A stretch of DNA of 54,049 bases from Sphingobacteriaceae bacterium UBA6709 (GTDB taxonomy: Bacteria > Bacteroidota > Bacteroidia > Sphingobacteriales > Sphingobacteriaceae): contig DKIV01000022.1 in the NCBI GenBank assembly GCA_002454425.1, positions 47,472-101,520 of the forward strand, written 5' to 3'. The notes under the pieces were generated by a model. The model was not told the origin of the DNA. It saw only the letters and a program-made list of their open reading frames with translations, and did no database searches. Positions 1-8,860 of this stretch are shown one piece after another; the first letter of the stretch is position 1; each line of letters starts with the position of its first letter. The position numbers were made by a program, and so were the translations under genes.

Positions 1-71
1 ATGGGCATTTCATCGACATCTCATCGACTATTGCCCATGACTTGTCGATGAAATGTCGATGAAATGCCCAT
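1..71. repeat. 28-bp inverted repeat (large palindrome)
   Basis: The arms at 1-28 and 44-71 are reverse complements at 27 of 28 positions and enclose a 15-base loop. Each arm holds two copies of CATCGAC (11-17 and 22-28; as GTCGATG at 44-50 and 55-61) spaced 11 bp apart, and an outer ATGGGCAT/ATGCCCAT unit. A further GCCCAT lies in the loop. No protein is encoded. It could be a cruciform, a REP-like element, a terminator of an upstream gene or a protein-binding site. It touches the window edge, so its full extent is unknown. Confidence 0.75.
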
Positions 72-88
72 GAACAGTGCTGTCTGTT

Positions 89-120
89 CCGAGTCAGTCC
101 CGAGTCAGACTCGAATCTGA
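89..120. repeat. 11-bp tandem repeat and adjoining dyad
   Basis: An 11-bp unit starting CCGAGTCAG occurs twice in tandem (89-99 and 100-110) with one difference. It runs into an imperfect palindrome at 105-120 (TCAGA at one end, TCTGA at the other). The 11-bp period equals that inside the palindrome at 1-71, so the whole stretch is helically phased. Function is unknown. Confidence 0.55.
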
Positions 121-231
121 TAGGTAGCCGCTGGCTTGCTTTGTATTGAAATACAGGGATGTGATCTGAGGAAATTTTTCAATATTAATTAACGGTTAAT
201 ATCTCAATTTAGAAACTCAGTGTGATTTTTC

Positions 232-262
232 TTTGAATAGTTAACACTGTTAATTAGATTTG
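232..262 (+). promoter_or_regulatory. Bacteroidota-type promoter of tetR
   Basis: A -33 TTTG at 232-235 and a -7 TAGATTTG at 255-262 (consensus TAnnTTTG) are separated by 19 bp, matching the known Bacteroidota housekeeping promoter form. Transcription would begin near 269, leaving a leader of only about 10 bases before the ATG at 279. Confidence 0.65.
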
Positions 263-271
263 CAGTGTTAA
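241..271. promoter_or_regulatory. Operator-like dyad over the tetR promoter
   Basis: TTAACACTG (241-249) and CAGTGTTAA (263-271) form a perfect 9-bp inverted repeat with a 13-base spacer. The arms flank the -7 box, so bound protein would block RNA polymerase. A second palindrome, ATTAACGGTTAAT, lies at 188-200. Autorepression by the adjacent TetR protein is the natural reading, but that is inference. Confidence 0.55.
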
Positions 272-278
272 TATTAAT

Positions 279-926
279 ATGGGAATAAAAGAACGTAAAG
301 AGAAACACCGGGAGGATTTGAAGCGGCAGATACTGAATGCTGCCAAGATGCTTTTTATGGAAGATGGTTATGAAGCAACATCGATTCGTAAGATCGCAGC
401 GGCAATAGAGTTTAGTCCCACCACGATCTATTTGTATTACAAGGACAAGAGCGATATCGTATATGCGCTTCATCAGGAAGGATTTAAGTTGTTGGCTGAC
501 TACTTTCGGCGGGACGCTAATATCGAAGATCCATTTGAGCGTTTGAAGGCAATGGGGCTGGCTTACATTGATTTTGCATTGCAGCATCGCGAGTTTTATG
601 AGTTAATGTTCATTATGCGTGAGCCGCTGAGTTTTATTGAGCAGCACCGCGATGATAATGGTGAGAGCTGCTGGCCTGAAGGACAGGAAACTTTCCGCGC
701 CTTGGTGTCTACGCTTGAAAGTTGCCAGGCTCATGGTTACTTCGTTGGAGAGGAGACGGAGGCTTTGGCACTCATGGTATGGTCAACGATGCATGGTATG
801 TGTTCATTAATGGTGCATGGTCATTTAGAATTCATTGGTCAGGCGCGTCAAAAATTCAACAGCGGAGCCGACGCATTGGCAGCTTCGTTTCAGGCCTTTG
901 TAAATGTTCTCGAGAAGATGAAATAA
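279..926 (+). CDS. TetR family transcriptional regulator
   Basis: This is a 215-residue helix-turn-helix repressor of the TetR family. The N-terminal DNA-binding domain (about residues 10-60) has the typical run of residues through ATSIRKIAAAIEFSPTTIYL and the following YYKDKSD. The C-terminal ligand-binding part (about 80-210) resembles the WHG-type TetR C-terminal domain. The start is the ATG right after the operator-like dyad at 241-271, and no Shine-Dalgarno is visible. The gene lies 15 bp before an RND efflux operon on the same strand, so it most likely represses itself and the pump genes and is released by a pump substrate. The ligand cannot be read from sequence. Confidence 0.9.
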   Translation: MGIKERKEKHREDLKRQILNAAKMLFMEDGYEATSIRKIAAAIEFSPTTIYLYYKDKSDIVYALHQEGFKLLADYFRRDANIEDPFERLKAMGLAYIDFALQHREFYELMFIMREPLSFIEQHRDDNGESCWPEGQETFRALVSTLESCQAHGYFVGEETEALALMVWSTMHGMCSLMVHGHLEFIGQARQKFNSGADALAASFQAFVNVLEKMK

Positions 927-941
927 GATATTTATAATGAG

Positions 942-2312
942 TTGATGATGAAAATTATAGGTAAAATTTTGGCAGGAGTATGCATGCTTTTCGCGTCATT
1001 GTCGTCCATGGCGCAGGAAGCTCTGGAGAAATATATCAGCGAGGGTTTTCAGCAAAATATCGTGTTGCAGCGGAAGACTGTTTCATACGATCGCGCGGTC
1101 TTAGCACTGAAAACTGCCAGGAGCATGTTTGGTCCTTCGGTCGATTTTGAATTTGGGTATCAGACAGCGAAAGGTGGACGACAAATTCCCTTGCCTATTG
1201 GAGATATGCTCAACGGGGTGTATTCTACCCTAAATCAACTTACACAGTCGGCCTTGTTTCCTCAGATTGACAACCAGACCATTACGTTTTTACCTCAGAA
1301 TTTCTACGATGCGAAAGTACGAACCTCTGTGCCCATAGTTAATACAGATCTTATCTATAATAAGCAGATAAGCGAAAGGAAGGTGGTGCTTCAGGAATAT
1401 GAGGTGAATGCTTATAAGAGAGAATTGGTGAAGAGCATTAAATCCGCTTATTATAGTTATTTAAACGCGATGTCTCTTTTGAGTATCAGAAAATCGTCGC
1501 TGACGCTTGCTCGTGAGGGGCGTAGGGTAAATGAGAAGCTGCTGGAGAATGGAAAGGGACTACCAGCGTACGTATTACGAGCTAATAGTGAGATCGCCGC
1601 CTTAGAGGCAGAGATAGTTCAAGCACGCCAACAGGTAAATAATGCCAGGTTATATTTTAACGCGCTGTTAAATCGGGAGGCTGAAGCCGAGATTGATACA
1701 GTGTTTGATACAGAGGCGCATCTGTCTGTTTTGAGGGCAAGCGTGTTGACATCTGAGGTGAGTTCGGGCCGTGAGGAATTAAAATCTCTGGCTGAACTGG
1801 TGAACATCAATGAACGTGTGAAAAAGATGCAATCGCAATATGCGGTACCCAGGATTAACGGGTTTGTGGATTTAGGATCCCAGGCTGAAAATTGGAAGTT
1901 CAATGGCCAGTCGAGGTATTTCATGGCGGGTTTACAGATGGCCTTTCCGGTATTTGCAAGTAACAGAAATAAACAAAAGATAAAGGAGGCGGAACTCAAT
2001 ATTCAGGATTCGCGTTTGCAGCTGGCAGATACCCAGCGTCAGTTGGACATGAGTAGTCGTGTTGCTCTTAATAGTCTAAAAGCAACATGGGAGGCGCTGA
2101 GTGCTTCGAGAGAACAGCTTAAAGCCGCGCAGGCCTATCAACGATTGATCGAGAAAGGTTACAGCGCGGGATCAAATACATATATCGAGACGGTAGACGC
2201 CCGCAGTCAGCTTACATCGGCACAAATGGCATTGAGTATAAATATGTTTAACGTACTGCAGGCCGCGGCAAATCTGGAGAGAGAAACGGCAGGTTATAAT
2301 ATTAACGAATAA
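942..2312 (+). CDS. TolC-like outer membrane efflux protein
   Basis: The 456-residue protein has an N-terminal signal peptide ending near SSMAQ (about residues 1-25). The rest is two long helical repeats of the outer-membrane efflux protein (OEP/TolC) family, with coiled-coil heptads around 145-240 and 335-450. It would form the trimeric outer-membrane and periplasmic channel of the tripartite pump. The ATG at 942 is followed by a second in-frame ATG at 945, so either may be used. Its stop overlaps the start of the adaptor gene, which shows translational coupling. It follows tetR by 15 bp and is probably co-transcribed with it. Confidence 0.88.
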   Translation: MMMKIIGKILAGVCMLFASLSSMAQEALEKYISEGFQQNIVLQRKTVSYDRAVLALKTARSMFGPSVDFEFGYQTAKGGRQIPLPIGDMLNGVYSTLNQLTQSALFPQIDNQTITFLPQNFYDAKVRTSVPIVNTDLIYNKQISERKVVLQEYEVNAYKRELVKSIKSAYYSYLNAMSLLSIRKSSLTLAREGRRVNEKLLENGKGLPAYVLRANSEIAALEAEIVQARQQVNNARLYFNALLNREAEAEIDTVFDTEAHLSVLRASVLTSEVSSGREELKSLAELVNINERVKKMQSQYAVPRINGFVDLGSQAENWKFNGQSRYFMAGLQMAFPVFASNRNKQKIKEAELNIQDSRLQLADTQRQLDMSSRVALNSLKATWEALSASREQLKAAQAYQRLIEKGYSAGSNTYIETVDARSQLTSAQMALSINMFNVLQAAANLERETAGYNINE

Positions 2313-3367
2313 TGATTATGAAGAAATTCAATTACTGTTTAATAGTTAGTACGGTTTTATTGTTGCTGTTATCTTGCGGCAGGCATAAACCAGCGGAGCA
2401 GATTTCTGGCGGCGAGGCTGTACCTGTAAAGATTCAGGCGTTAAATCGTGGAGAGCAACAAATTGTTATTAGCGCTACGGGTTTGATTTCAACCGATGAT
2501 GAAACGGTATTGTCATTTAAGACCGGCGGTGTGATATCCAAGGTGTTAGTTAAACAAGGGGATCCTCTAAAGAAAGGGCAGCTACTGGCAGTTTTGAATC
2601 TGACGGAGGTAAACGCCGGATACAAGCAAGCTCAACTCGCTTTAGATAAGGCAAAGCGCGATTATACCAGAGCATCAAGGCTCTTCGCGGATAGCGTGGC
2701 CACGCTTGAACAAAAGCAAAATGCAGCCACAGCATTGGCAATTGCGGAAGAACAGTTACGTGCAGCGGGATTTAACAGGGCTTACTCAGAAATAAGGGCT
2801 TCGGGCGATGGTTTTGTGTTACAGCGTTTTGCCAACGAAGGCCAGGTTGTGGCGCCTGGGACGCCCGTGTTTCAGGTAAATGGGGGAGGTTCCGGGGGAT
2901 GGATCGTTAAGGTGGGCTTAAGTGACAGACAATGGGCGCAATGTCGCGTTAATGACTCGGCCTCGGTTGTGACTGATGCCCTCCCGCATGAAGTGCTAAG
3001 GGGCTACGTATACCGAAAGTCGGAGGGTGTGGATCCCTCCTCGGGTATATTTACCGTGTTTTTAAAGCTGAAAGCTGAGAGAGTATCGAAGCTGGCGTCG
3101 GGCATGTTTGCGAAGGCACGTATCTTCAGCAGTCATGCCGGGGAGAATGGCTGGAGCATTCCGTATGATGCCTTACTGGAAGGAGATGCCGGCATCGGGT
3201 ACGTTTTTGTAACGAACGATAAGAAGACGGCACGTAAAGTTGAAGTTAAAATTCAGAACATAGGTAAAGATATGGTTAATATTTCTGAGGGACTTGAGGA
3301 CGCGAAGTATCTTATAATTTCAGGAAGCCCTTATCTGAATAATGGCTCAGCGATTAAAATTCAGTAA
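2312..3367 (+). CDS. RND efflux periplasmic adaptor lipoprotein (MFP)
   Basis: The 351-residue protein is a membrane-fusion (HlyD/AcrA-type) adaptor linking inner-membrane pump and outer-membrane channel. A lipobox ends at LLSC, Cys22, so the mature protein is a lipoprotein. Beta-barrel and lipoyl segments follow: LSFKTGGVISKVLVKQGDPL near 75-95 is the typical lipoyl half-motif, with its partner near residues 165-190. A short helical hairpin of about 100-145 separates them. The start codon overlaps the upstream stop (TAATG), and an alternative ATG lies at 2318. The end overlaps the open frame of the pump gene, whose likely ATG is 11 bp downstream. Confidence 0.88.
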   Translation: MIMKKFNYCLIVSTVLLLLLSCGRHKPAEQISGGEAVPVKIQALNRGEQQIVISATGLISTDDETVLSFKTGGVISKVLVKQGDPLKKGQLLAVLNLTEVNAGYKQAQLALDKAKRDYTRASRLFADSVATLEQKQNAATALAIAEEQLRAAGFNRAYSEIRASGDGFVLQRFANEGQVVAPGTPVFQVNGGGSGGWIVKVGLSDRQWAQCRVNDSASVVTDALPHEVLRGYVYRKSEGVDPSSGIFTVFLKLKAERVSKLASGMFAKARIFSSHAGENGWSIPYDALLEGDAGIGYVFVTNDKKTARKVEVKIQNIGKDMVNISEGLEDAKYLIISGSPYLNNGSAIKIQ

Positions 3368-3377
3368 TCTAAAGACT

Positions 3378-6300
3378 ATGGATATTGCTAAATATGCGGT
3401 TAAGAATTATCAGTTCACGCTGATAATGGTTCTGATGGTCATCGCTGTAGGGATAAGTACCTTGCTTACGATGCCCCGAGCGGAAGATCCCGATATGAAG
3501 ACCCCTCAGTTTCCTGTCGTCGTGGTATATCCGGGAACCAGTCCCAAAGATATGGAACAGCTGGTGGTAAAGCCGCTGGAGTCTCGCTTTTACGCGTTGG
3601 ATAATATTAAGAGAATTAAGACAAGCATTCTGAATGGGCTTGCGGTGGTAACGGTGGAATACCGTCATGGTAGCGACTATGATGATAAGTATCAGGAATT
3701 GACAAGAGAAATTGGGGCGGTACGGCAGCAGTTACCTAAAGACATCTACAGCATCGATGTGCAGAAGGTAGAACCTTCGGGAGTAAATATCTTACAAATA
3801 GCACTAATCTCGGAGAATGCTTCGCGCGTGAAGCTTAAGAAGTATGCGGAGGATCTACGGGATGATCTTGAAAAGGTGAAGGCTCTGAAAGATGTTAAGA
3901 TCCATGGACTGCCTTTGCAATTAATAAGGGTTGATGTGCAACCGGATCGACTTAGTGAGCTGAAGATTCCACTTGATAATGTAACGCAGGCTATTCAGAG
4001 TGAAATCGCTAATATTCCCGGGGGCAGTGTATTTGCCGGAAATAAATCGTTCAGCGTGAAGACAGGTGAAGGATATCAAAGTATTGAAGAGATTAAGAAT
4101 ACTATTATTTCCAGTAGCGGCGGGAAAAATGTGCTTCTCTCTGATGTCGCTGACATATATCCTGATTTTGCTGCCGAATCGCACATGACAAGGCTAAATG
4201 GCCATCGCTGCTTGTTCGTTACCGCCGCGCAAAAGGAGGGTGAGAATATAAGCGAGACTAAGGAAAAGTATGCGGCGGTTATCGGTACTTTTAAGAAGTC
4301 GCTGCCCGCAAATATTGCGATGACCATTAATTTTGACCAGGCGGAGAACGTTAATCATCGCCTGATCGGTCTTGGTGAAGATTTTCTCATTGCGGTACTG
4401 CTTGTGATGATCACATTGTTGCCCTTAGGATCCAGGGCGTCAGCGGTTGTAATGATCGCTATCCCTCTTTCGCTTTCCATTGGATTGGTGCTGGTGCATC
4501 TGGTAGGCTATAGTCTTAACCAATTAAGTATTGTCGGCTTCGTTGTAGCGCTTGGTTTACTTGTCGATGATAGCATTGTGGTAATAGAGAATATTGAGCG
4601 ATGGATGCGCGAAGGACATTCGCGACTGGACGCGTCTTTGAAGGCGACACGACAGATCGCCATGGCTGTAGTAGGCTGTACGGCGACTTTGGTGATTGCC
4701 TTTATGCCGCTGATGTTCATGCCTGAAGCTTCCGGCGATTTTATCAGGAGTCTTCCTACTGCGGTCATCAGCTCGGTGTTGGCCTCAATGATTATCGCCC
4801 TTACGGTAGTGCCGTTTCTGGCAAGTCGCATTTTGAAGCCCCACGAGGATCCCAATGGAAATCGTGTGTTACAAGCTTTTCAGCGCGTTATTCATGCCAC
4901 ATATGCCGTGTTTCTTGATAAGGCGTTGAAGAAACCATGGCATACGCTAGTGATTGCGATCATTATCTTCGCCTCATCCCTTGCCCTTATTCCGGTGGTT
5001 GGCTTTAGTTTATTCCCATCGTCGGAAAAGCCTCAGTTCCTTATTGATATTACCTCCCCCTTGCAGTCGAATATTTATTATACGGACAGCATCTGCAAGA
5101 AAATTGAATTGAAGTTGAAGGGAATGCCGGAGGTTAAATACTATTCATCTAATGTTGGCAAAGGCAACCCGCGAATTTATTATAATGTGGTTCAGCAGAA
5201 TGAGCGTATGGATCTCGCGGAGATATTCGTACAGCTTAAGGAAGATGTCAAGGCAGATAGGAAGCGCGAGATTATTACAGAGCTGCGCAACCTTTGGACG
5301 CCTTATCCGGGTGCAAAAATTGAAGTGAAAGATTTCGAGCAGGGTATACCGATGATTTCACCAGTTGAGGTACGCCTGTTTGGGGAAAATCTGGATACGT
5401 TACGATCACTGGCGTTACGGGTAGAGGAGACGCTGAAAGTTACCCAGGGGGCAATTTATGTTAACAATCCTGTAAGGAATAATAAAACGGATCTTAAGGT
5501 AGAAATAAATAAGGCGAAGGCTTTGGCCCTGGGGGTGCCCTCGGCGTATATAGGAAAGACCATCAGAATGGCAGTGGCAGGTATGGATCTGGGAGTTTAC
5601 TCAGATCCTTTGACCGATGATAATGATTATACCGTACGGCTAAGTGTTCCACATAAAGGTTATCCTGATTTTTCGGTGTTCAATAAAATCTTTGTGAACA
5701 ATGTGCAGGGTACAGCTATTCCGCTTGCGCAGTTGGCTGACATACGGTTGGAGTCGTCGCCATCTAACATCAACCACATCAATAAACAAAGGACAGTGTC
5801 TGTGAACGCTTTTGTGAAGCAGGGCTTTCAAAATGATAGGGTCATTAAAGATGTCATTGGAAAGATGGACAAGTTAAAGTTGCCAGGAGGATATCATTAT
5901 GAGATGGGAGGAGAAGTGGAGACTACGCAGGAATCCTTTGGCGGTTTTGGCACCATTATCATGATTACAATTTTGCTGTTCATAGCGGTGTTGGTGCTTG
6001 AATTTAAAACTTTTAAAAGTACACTGATTGTGCTGTCGGTGATTCCCTTGGGCATCGTTGGCGCGGTGCTTGCCTTGTTCATTACAGGAAATACGCTTTC
6101 ATTTGTTGCTAGTGTTGGTATTGTGGCGCTGGCGGGAATTGAAGTTAAGAATACAATTCTTCTGGTCGATTTTACGAATCAGTTGAGACGGGAAGGGATG
6201 GCGCTGAACGAGGCCATTGAGAAAGCGGGGGAAATACGTTTCCTGCCTATTGTGCTAACGTCTCTTACAGCGATCGGAGGCTTGTTGCCGATCGCATGGT

Positions 6301-6449
6301 CTAGCAATCCCTTAATTTCACCGTTAGCAATAGTGATGATTGGAGGGCTGATAAGCTCTACCCTGTTATCGCGTATTGTTACGCCAGTAATCTATAAGCT
6401 CATGCCGCCCACTATTGACAAAGGCGAAGAAAATGTAAGTCAGTTGTAA
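3378..6449 (+). CDS. RND family multidrug efflux transporter (AcrB-like)
   Basis: The 1023-residue inner-membrane pump exports substrates using the proton gradient. Twelve membrane helices and two large periplasmic loops are seen in the order of AcrB-like proteins. Helix 4 holds the proton-relay pair Asp397-Asp398 in LGLLVDDSIVVIENI, and helix 10 has the conserved lysine in GIEVKNTILLVDF. The length matches the family. An upstream in-frame start at 3342 would overlap the adaptor gene and add a non-conserved 12-residue tail, so the ATG at 3378 is preferred, giving MDIAKYAV. It is the last gene of the tetR-efflux unit. The substrate is unknown. Confidence 0.92.
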   Translation: MDIAKYAVKNYQFTLIMVLMVIAVGISTLLTMPRAEDPDMKTPQFPVVVVYPGTSPKDMEQLVVKPLESRFYALDNIKRIKTSILNGLAVVTVEYRHGSDYDDKYQELTREIGAVRQQLPKDIYSIDVQKVEPSGVNILQIALISENASRVKLKKYAEDLRDDLEKVKALKDVKIHGLPLQLIRVDVQPDRLSELKIPLDNVTQAIQSEIANIPGGSVFAGNKSFSVKTGEGYQSIEEIKNTIISSSGGKNVLLSDVADIYPDFAAESHMTRLNGHRCLFVTAAQKEGENISETKEKYAAVIGTFKKSLPANIAMTINFDQAENVNHRLIGLGEDFLIAVLLVMITLLPLGSRASAVVMIAIPLSLSIGLVLVHLVGYSLNQLSIVGFVVALGLLVDDSIVVIENIERWMREGHSRLDASLKATRQIAMAVVGCTATLVIAFMPLMFMPEASGDFIRSLPTAVISSVLASMIIALTVVPFLASRILKPHEDPNGNRVLQAFQRVIHATYAVFLDKALKKPWHTLVIAIIIFASSLALIPVVGFSLFPSSEKPQFLIDITSPLQSNIYYTDSICKKIELKLKGMPEVKYYSSNVGKGNPRIYYNVVQQNERMDLAEIFVQLKEDVKADRKREIITELRNLWTPYPGAKIEVKDFEQGIPMISPVEVRLFGENLDTLRSLALRVEETLKVTQGAIYVNNPVRNNKTDLKVEINKAKALALGVPSAYIGKTIRMAVAGMDLGVYSDPLTDDNDYTVRLSVPHKGYPDFSVFNKIFVNNVQGTAIPLAQLADIRLESSPSNINHINKQRTVSVNAFVKQGFQNDRVIKDVIGKMDKLKLPGGYHYEMGGEVETTQESFGGFGTIIMITILLFIAVLVLEFKTFKSTLIVLSVIPLGIVGAVLALFITGNTLSFVASVGIVALAGIEVKNTILLVDFTNQLRREGMALNEAIEKAGEIRFLPIVLTSLTAIGGLLPIAWSSNPLISPLAIVMIGGLISSTLLSRIVTPVIYKLMPPTIDKGEENVSQL

Positions 6450-6595
6450 TATTTGAGCAATCCAGTCGTCTTATAATGGCAGTGTAGGTGTAGATAAGGC
6501 ATCTTCTAATGGTGAAGAGGGTTTTAAAATGGCGATTTAAGTCAAACTGCATCGTGCCGGCATGAAAATGTTAATAAGCTTAATATATTTACGAG

Positions 6596-7726
6596 ATGAA
6601 AAATAACTTCTTATTTGCGTTGCTGCTTGGACCAGGTTTGGCAATGGCACAAACACCTTTCACAATAAAAGGTCAGGTAGGTAAGCATAATGCTCCGACT
6701 AAGGCATATCTGTTTTATGGGGAGAATAACATGCCTCAGGATTCCGCTATTTTAAACAACGGCAGTTTTCTGTTTAAAGGTAACTTACAGGGACAGTCGA
6801 CCGTGAAAGGCGCTATTGTCTTAGATCACAAGGGGCAGGGTTTACGTGCGGCGATAACTGGCCGTGATGTTAAGGAATTATTTTTTGCGCAAGGCCAGAC
6901 AACGGTGAATTCGAAGGACTCGGTTGTGAATGCGGTAGTAAGCGGAGAGGCTAATAAAGCATTCGCGGAGCTTAATACGGCGCTTAAGCCCTTGGATGCT
7001 GAACAAGCTGCAGTGTATTCTAAATTTAGAAATGCCACACCTGAACAACAAAAGAGTCAGGATTTTGTAGCACCTCTTCAATCAGCGTTTAATGACTTAA
7101 ATGACAAGAAAAATGATGTGCGTAAGAAGTTTATAATGAGCCATCCGGCTAATTATGTGAGCGCTGAATTGTTCGCTGAAATTGCTGGTCAGCAACCTAA
7201 TGAGGCTGAGTTAAAGCCTTATCTTGATGCTTTGTCGCCGGCGCTGAGAAATACAAGTCCTGTTAAGCGGGTGCTTGCTCGGGTGGAGGCTGGCAGGAAG
7301 ACAGCAATTGGCGCTACAGCAATTGACTTTACACAAAACGACGTTGACGGCAAGCCAGTAACGTTATCTAACTTCAGAGGCAAATACGTACTTATTGACT
7401 TCTGGGCATCCTGGTGCGGTCCATGTCGTCAGGAAAATCCAAACGTAGTAAAAGCATATAATAAATTTAAAGATAAGAACTTCACTATTATCGGAATTTC
7501 TCTTGACAGACCGAATGGAAAAGAGGCTTGGTTAAAGGCTATTAAAGATGACGGTCTTGCCTGGACACAAGTGTCTGACCTTAAGTTCTGGCAGAACGAA
7601 GTTGCTGTAGCTTATGGAGTTCGAGGAATTCCGCAAAACTACCTTATCGATCCGGCTGGAAAAATCGTTGCTTCAAACCTAAGAGGTGAAGCTCTGGAAA
7701 AAAAATTAGCTGAACTGTTACCCTAA
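6596..7726 (+). CDS. TlpA-like thioredoxin lipid-side disulfide protein with DUF4369-like N-terminus
   Basis: The 376-residue protein has a signal peptide (about 1-18, ending AMAQ), a beta-rich N-terminal region like DUF4369 (about 20-115), a helical linker (120-230) and a C-terminal TlpA/AhpC-TSA thioredoxin fold (240-376). The redox motif is WCGPC, Cys274 and Cys277. This architecture is very common in Bacteroidota, where it serves as an exported disulfide or thiol reductant. The cis-Pro loop is visible as GIPQNYLIDP. It stands alone after a 146-bp gap containing a weak -7-like TATATTTA, and is followed by ndpA after 32 bp. The partner protein is unknown. Confidence 0.85.
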   Translation: MKNNFLFALLLGPGLAMAQTPFTIKGQVGKHNAPTKAYLFYGENNMPQDSAILNNGSFLFKGNLQGQSTVKGAIVLDHKGQGLRAAITGRDVKELFFAQGQTTVNSKDSVVNAVVSGEANKAFAELNTALKPLDAEQAAVYSKFRNATPEQQKSQDFVAPLQSAFNDLNDKKNDVRKKFIMSHPANYVSAELFAEIAGQQPNEAELKPYLDALSPALRNTSPVKRVLARVEAGRKTAIGATAIDFTQNDVDGKPVTLSNFRGKYVLIDFWASWCGPCRQENPNVVKAYNKFKDKNFTIIGISLDRPNGKEAWLKAIKDDGLAWTQVSDLKFWQNEVAVAYGVRGIPQNYLIDPAGKIVASNLRGEALEKKLAELLP

Positions 7727-7758
7727 TAGCAAAAAACTTCGCTTCTTTGTTACTCTTT

Positions 7759-8814
7759 ATGGTAACATTTTTTGAAGCAACCCTCGAGCGCCTTTCCGTT
7801 CATAGAATCGGGAACAAGGCGCTCGAGGAGTTTTACGTCCTTTCGGACAAGTCCCTGAACGTTGATGATGAGGTTCTCAATACCTTGTTGATGCAGTATT
7901 TTCTCAAACCCTTTGAGAAGGTGAATGAGGTATATCGTTTTATGCATTCAAGTAATGATTTGGAACTTAATGAGATATATCACTTTGCGAAGTCTGTATT
8001 TGAACAACGTTCAGATTTTCACGAATCAAGTCAGAATATTGCCAAGTACCTGTATGAGGTATCTAATCACCCTAAGATTAAGTCGGGAGAGCTGTATGTA
8101 GCACTGTTTAGCAATGTTCAGATCGAGGGCGAGATGCAATCGGCCCTGGGGATTTTCAAGTCCGAGACAAAAGAGCCATTTCTGAAGATCTATCCTGATA
8201 GCGAAGGTTTCAGGATGGAATATGAACAGGAGGCAGTAAATATTCATAAATTGGATAAGGGTTGCCTTGTGTTTATTTCTGATATGGAGGAAGGCTTTAA
8301 GGTAGTGGTTACCGATCAAACAAATAAAAGCTCAGAGGCCGTATATTGGAAAGACGAATTTCTACAGTTGAAGATCAGAAATGATAGTTTTAATCAAACG
8401 AACAACACCCTGGGCGTTTATAAGAACTTTATCAATAACAAGCTCGATGAAGAATTCGATTTATCCAAGACAGATAAGATCGATTTGCTGAATCGCTCTA
8501 TGAAATACTTTAAGGAGAAGGAGAGTTTCGATTTAGAAGAATTTTCAAATGAGGTAATAGCAAACCCGGAAGCCATCGAATCGTTCAAGACCTTTAAGAG
8601 TAGTTACGAGGAGGAGTTTGATGCCGAGATTCCGGATACCTTTGAGATTTCTGATGCCGCGGTAAAGAAGCAAGCGAAGGTATTTAAAAGCATACTCAAG
8701 CTGGATAAGAATTTTCATGTTTATATACACGGGAGCCGTGACTACGTAGAGCGAGGATTTGATGAGGAGAAGAACATGAACTTTTATAAGCTTTATTTTA
8801 AAGAGGAAGAATAA
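7759..8814 (+). CDS. Nucleoid-associated protein, YejK/NdpA family
   Basis: The 351-residue cytosolic protein resembles the 37-kDa nucleoid-associated NdpA/YejK family. It starts with the typical F-E-A-x-L-x-x-L-S-V-H-R-I-G-N segment and continues with the mid-region FSNVQIEGE...ALGIFKSE and the C-terminal YIHGSRDYVERGFDEEKNM. Members bind the nucleoid and are of poorly defined role. An upstream TTG start at 7747 is possible, but the ATG at 7759 gives the family-typical N-terminus. A hairpin terminator follows at 8839-8860. There is no evident functional link to the neighbours. Confidence 0.85.
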   Translation: MVTFFEATLERLSVHRIGNKALEEFYVLSDKSLNVDDEVLNTLLMQYFLKPFEKVNEVYRFMHSSNDLELNEIYHFAKSVFEQRSDFHESSQNIAKYLYEVSNHPKIKSGELYVALFSNVQIEGEMQSALGIFKSETKEPFLKIYPDSEGFRMEYEQEAVNIHKLDKGCLVFISDMEEGFKVVVTDQTNKSSEAVYWKDEFLQLKIRNDSFNQTNNTLGVYKNFINNKLDEEFDLSKTDKIDLLNRSMKYFKEKESFDLEEFSNEVIANPEAIESFKTFKSSYEEEFDAEIPDTFEISDAAVKKQAKVFKSILKLDKNFHVYIHGSRDYVERGFDEEKNMNFYKLYFKEEE

Positions 8815-8829
8815 TAGCACATGAATTTA

Positions 8830-8837
8830 TACCTTTG
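8830..8837 (+). promoter_or_regulatory. -7 promoter box TACCTTTG
   Basis: TACCTTTG fits TAnnTTTG exactly and lies 23 bp before the ATG at 8861. No convincing -33 TTTG is seen about 20 bp upstream. It overlaps the region where the preceding gene is terminated. Confidence 0.35.
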
Positions 8838-8838
8838 A

Positions 8839-8860
8839 GCCTGAGAATCCTCAGGCTTTT
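8839..8860 (+). terminator. Hairpin terminator after ndpA
   Basis: GCCTGAG (8839-8845) pairs with CTCAGGC (8850-8856) around a 4-base loop and is followed by TTTT. The T-run directly abuts the ATG at 8861. Confidence 0.6.

Noticed and set aside
204..587. Minus-strand open frame of 127 codons over the tetR start
   Set aside because: It lies opposite the well-supported TetR gene, has no recognisable domain and would cover the promoter/operator.
722..937. Plus-strand 71-codon frame inside tetR
   Set aside because: It is an out-of-frame shadow of the TetR C-terminus with no features of its own.
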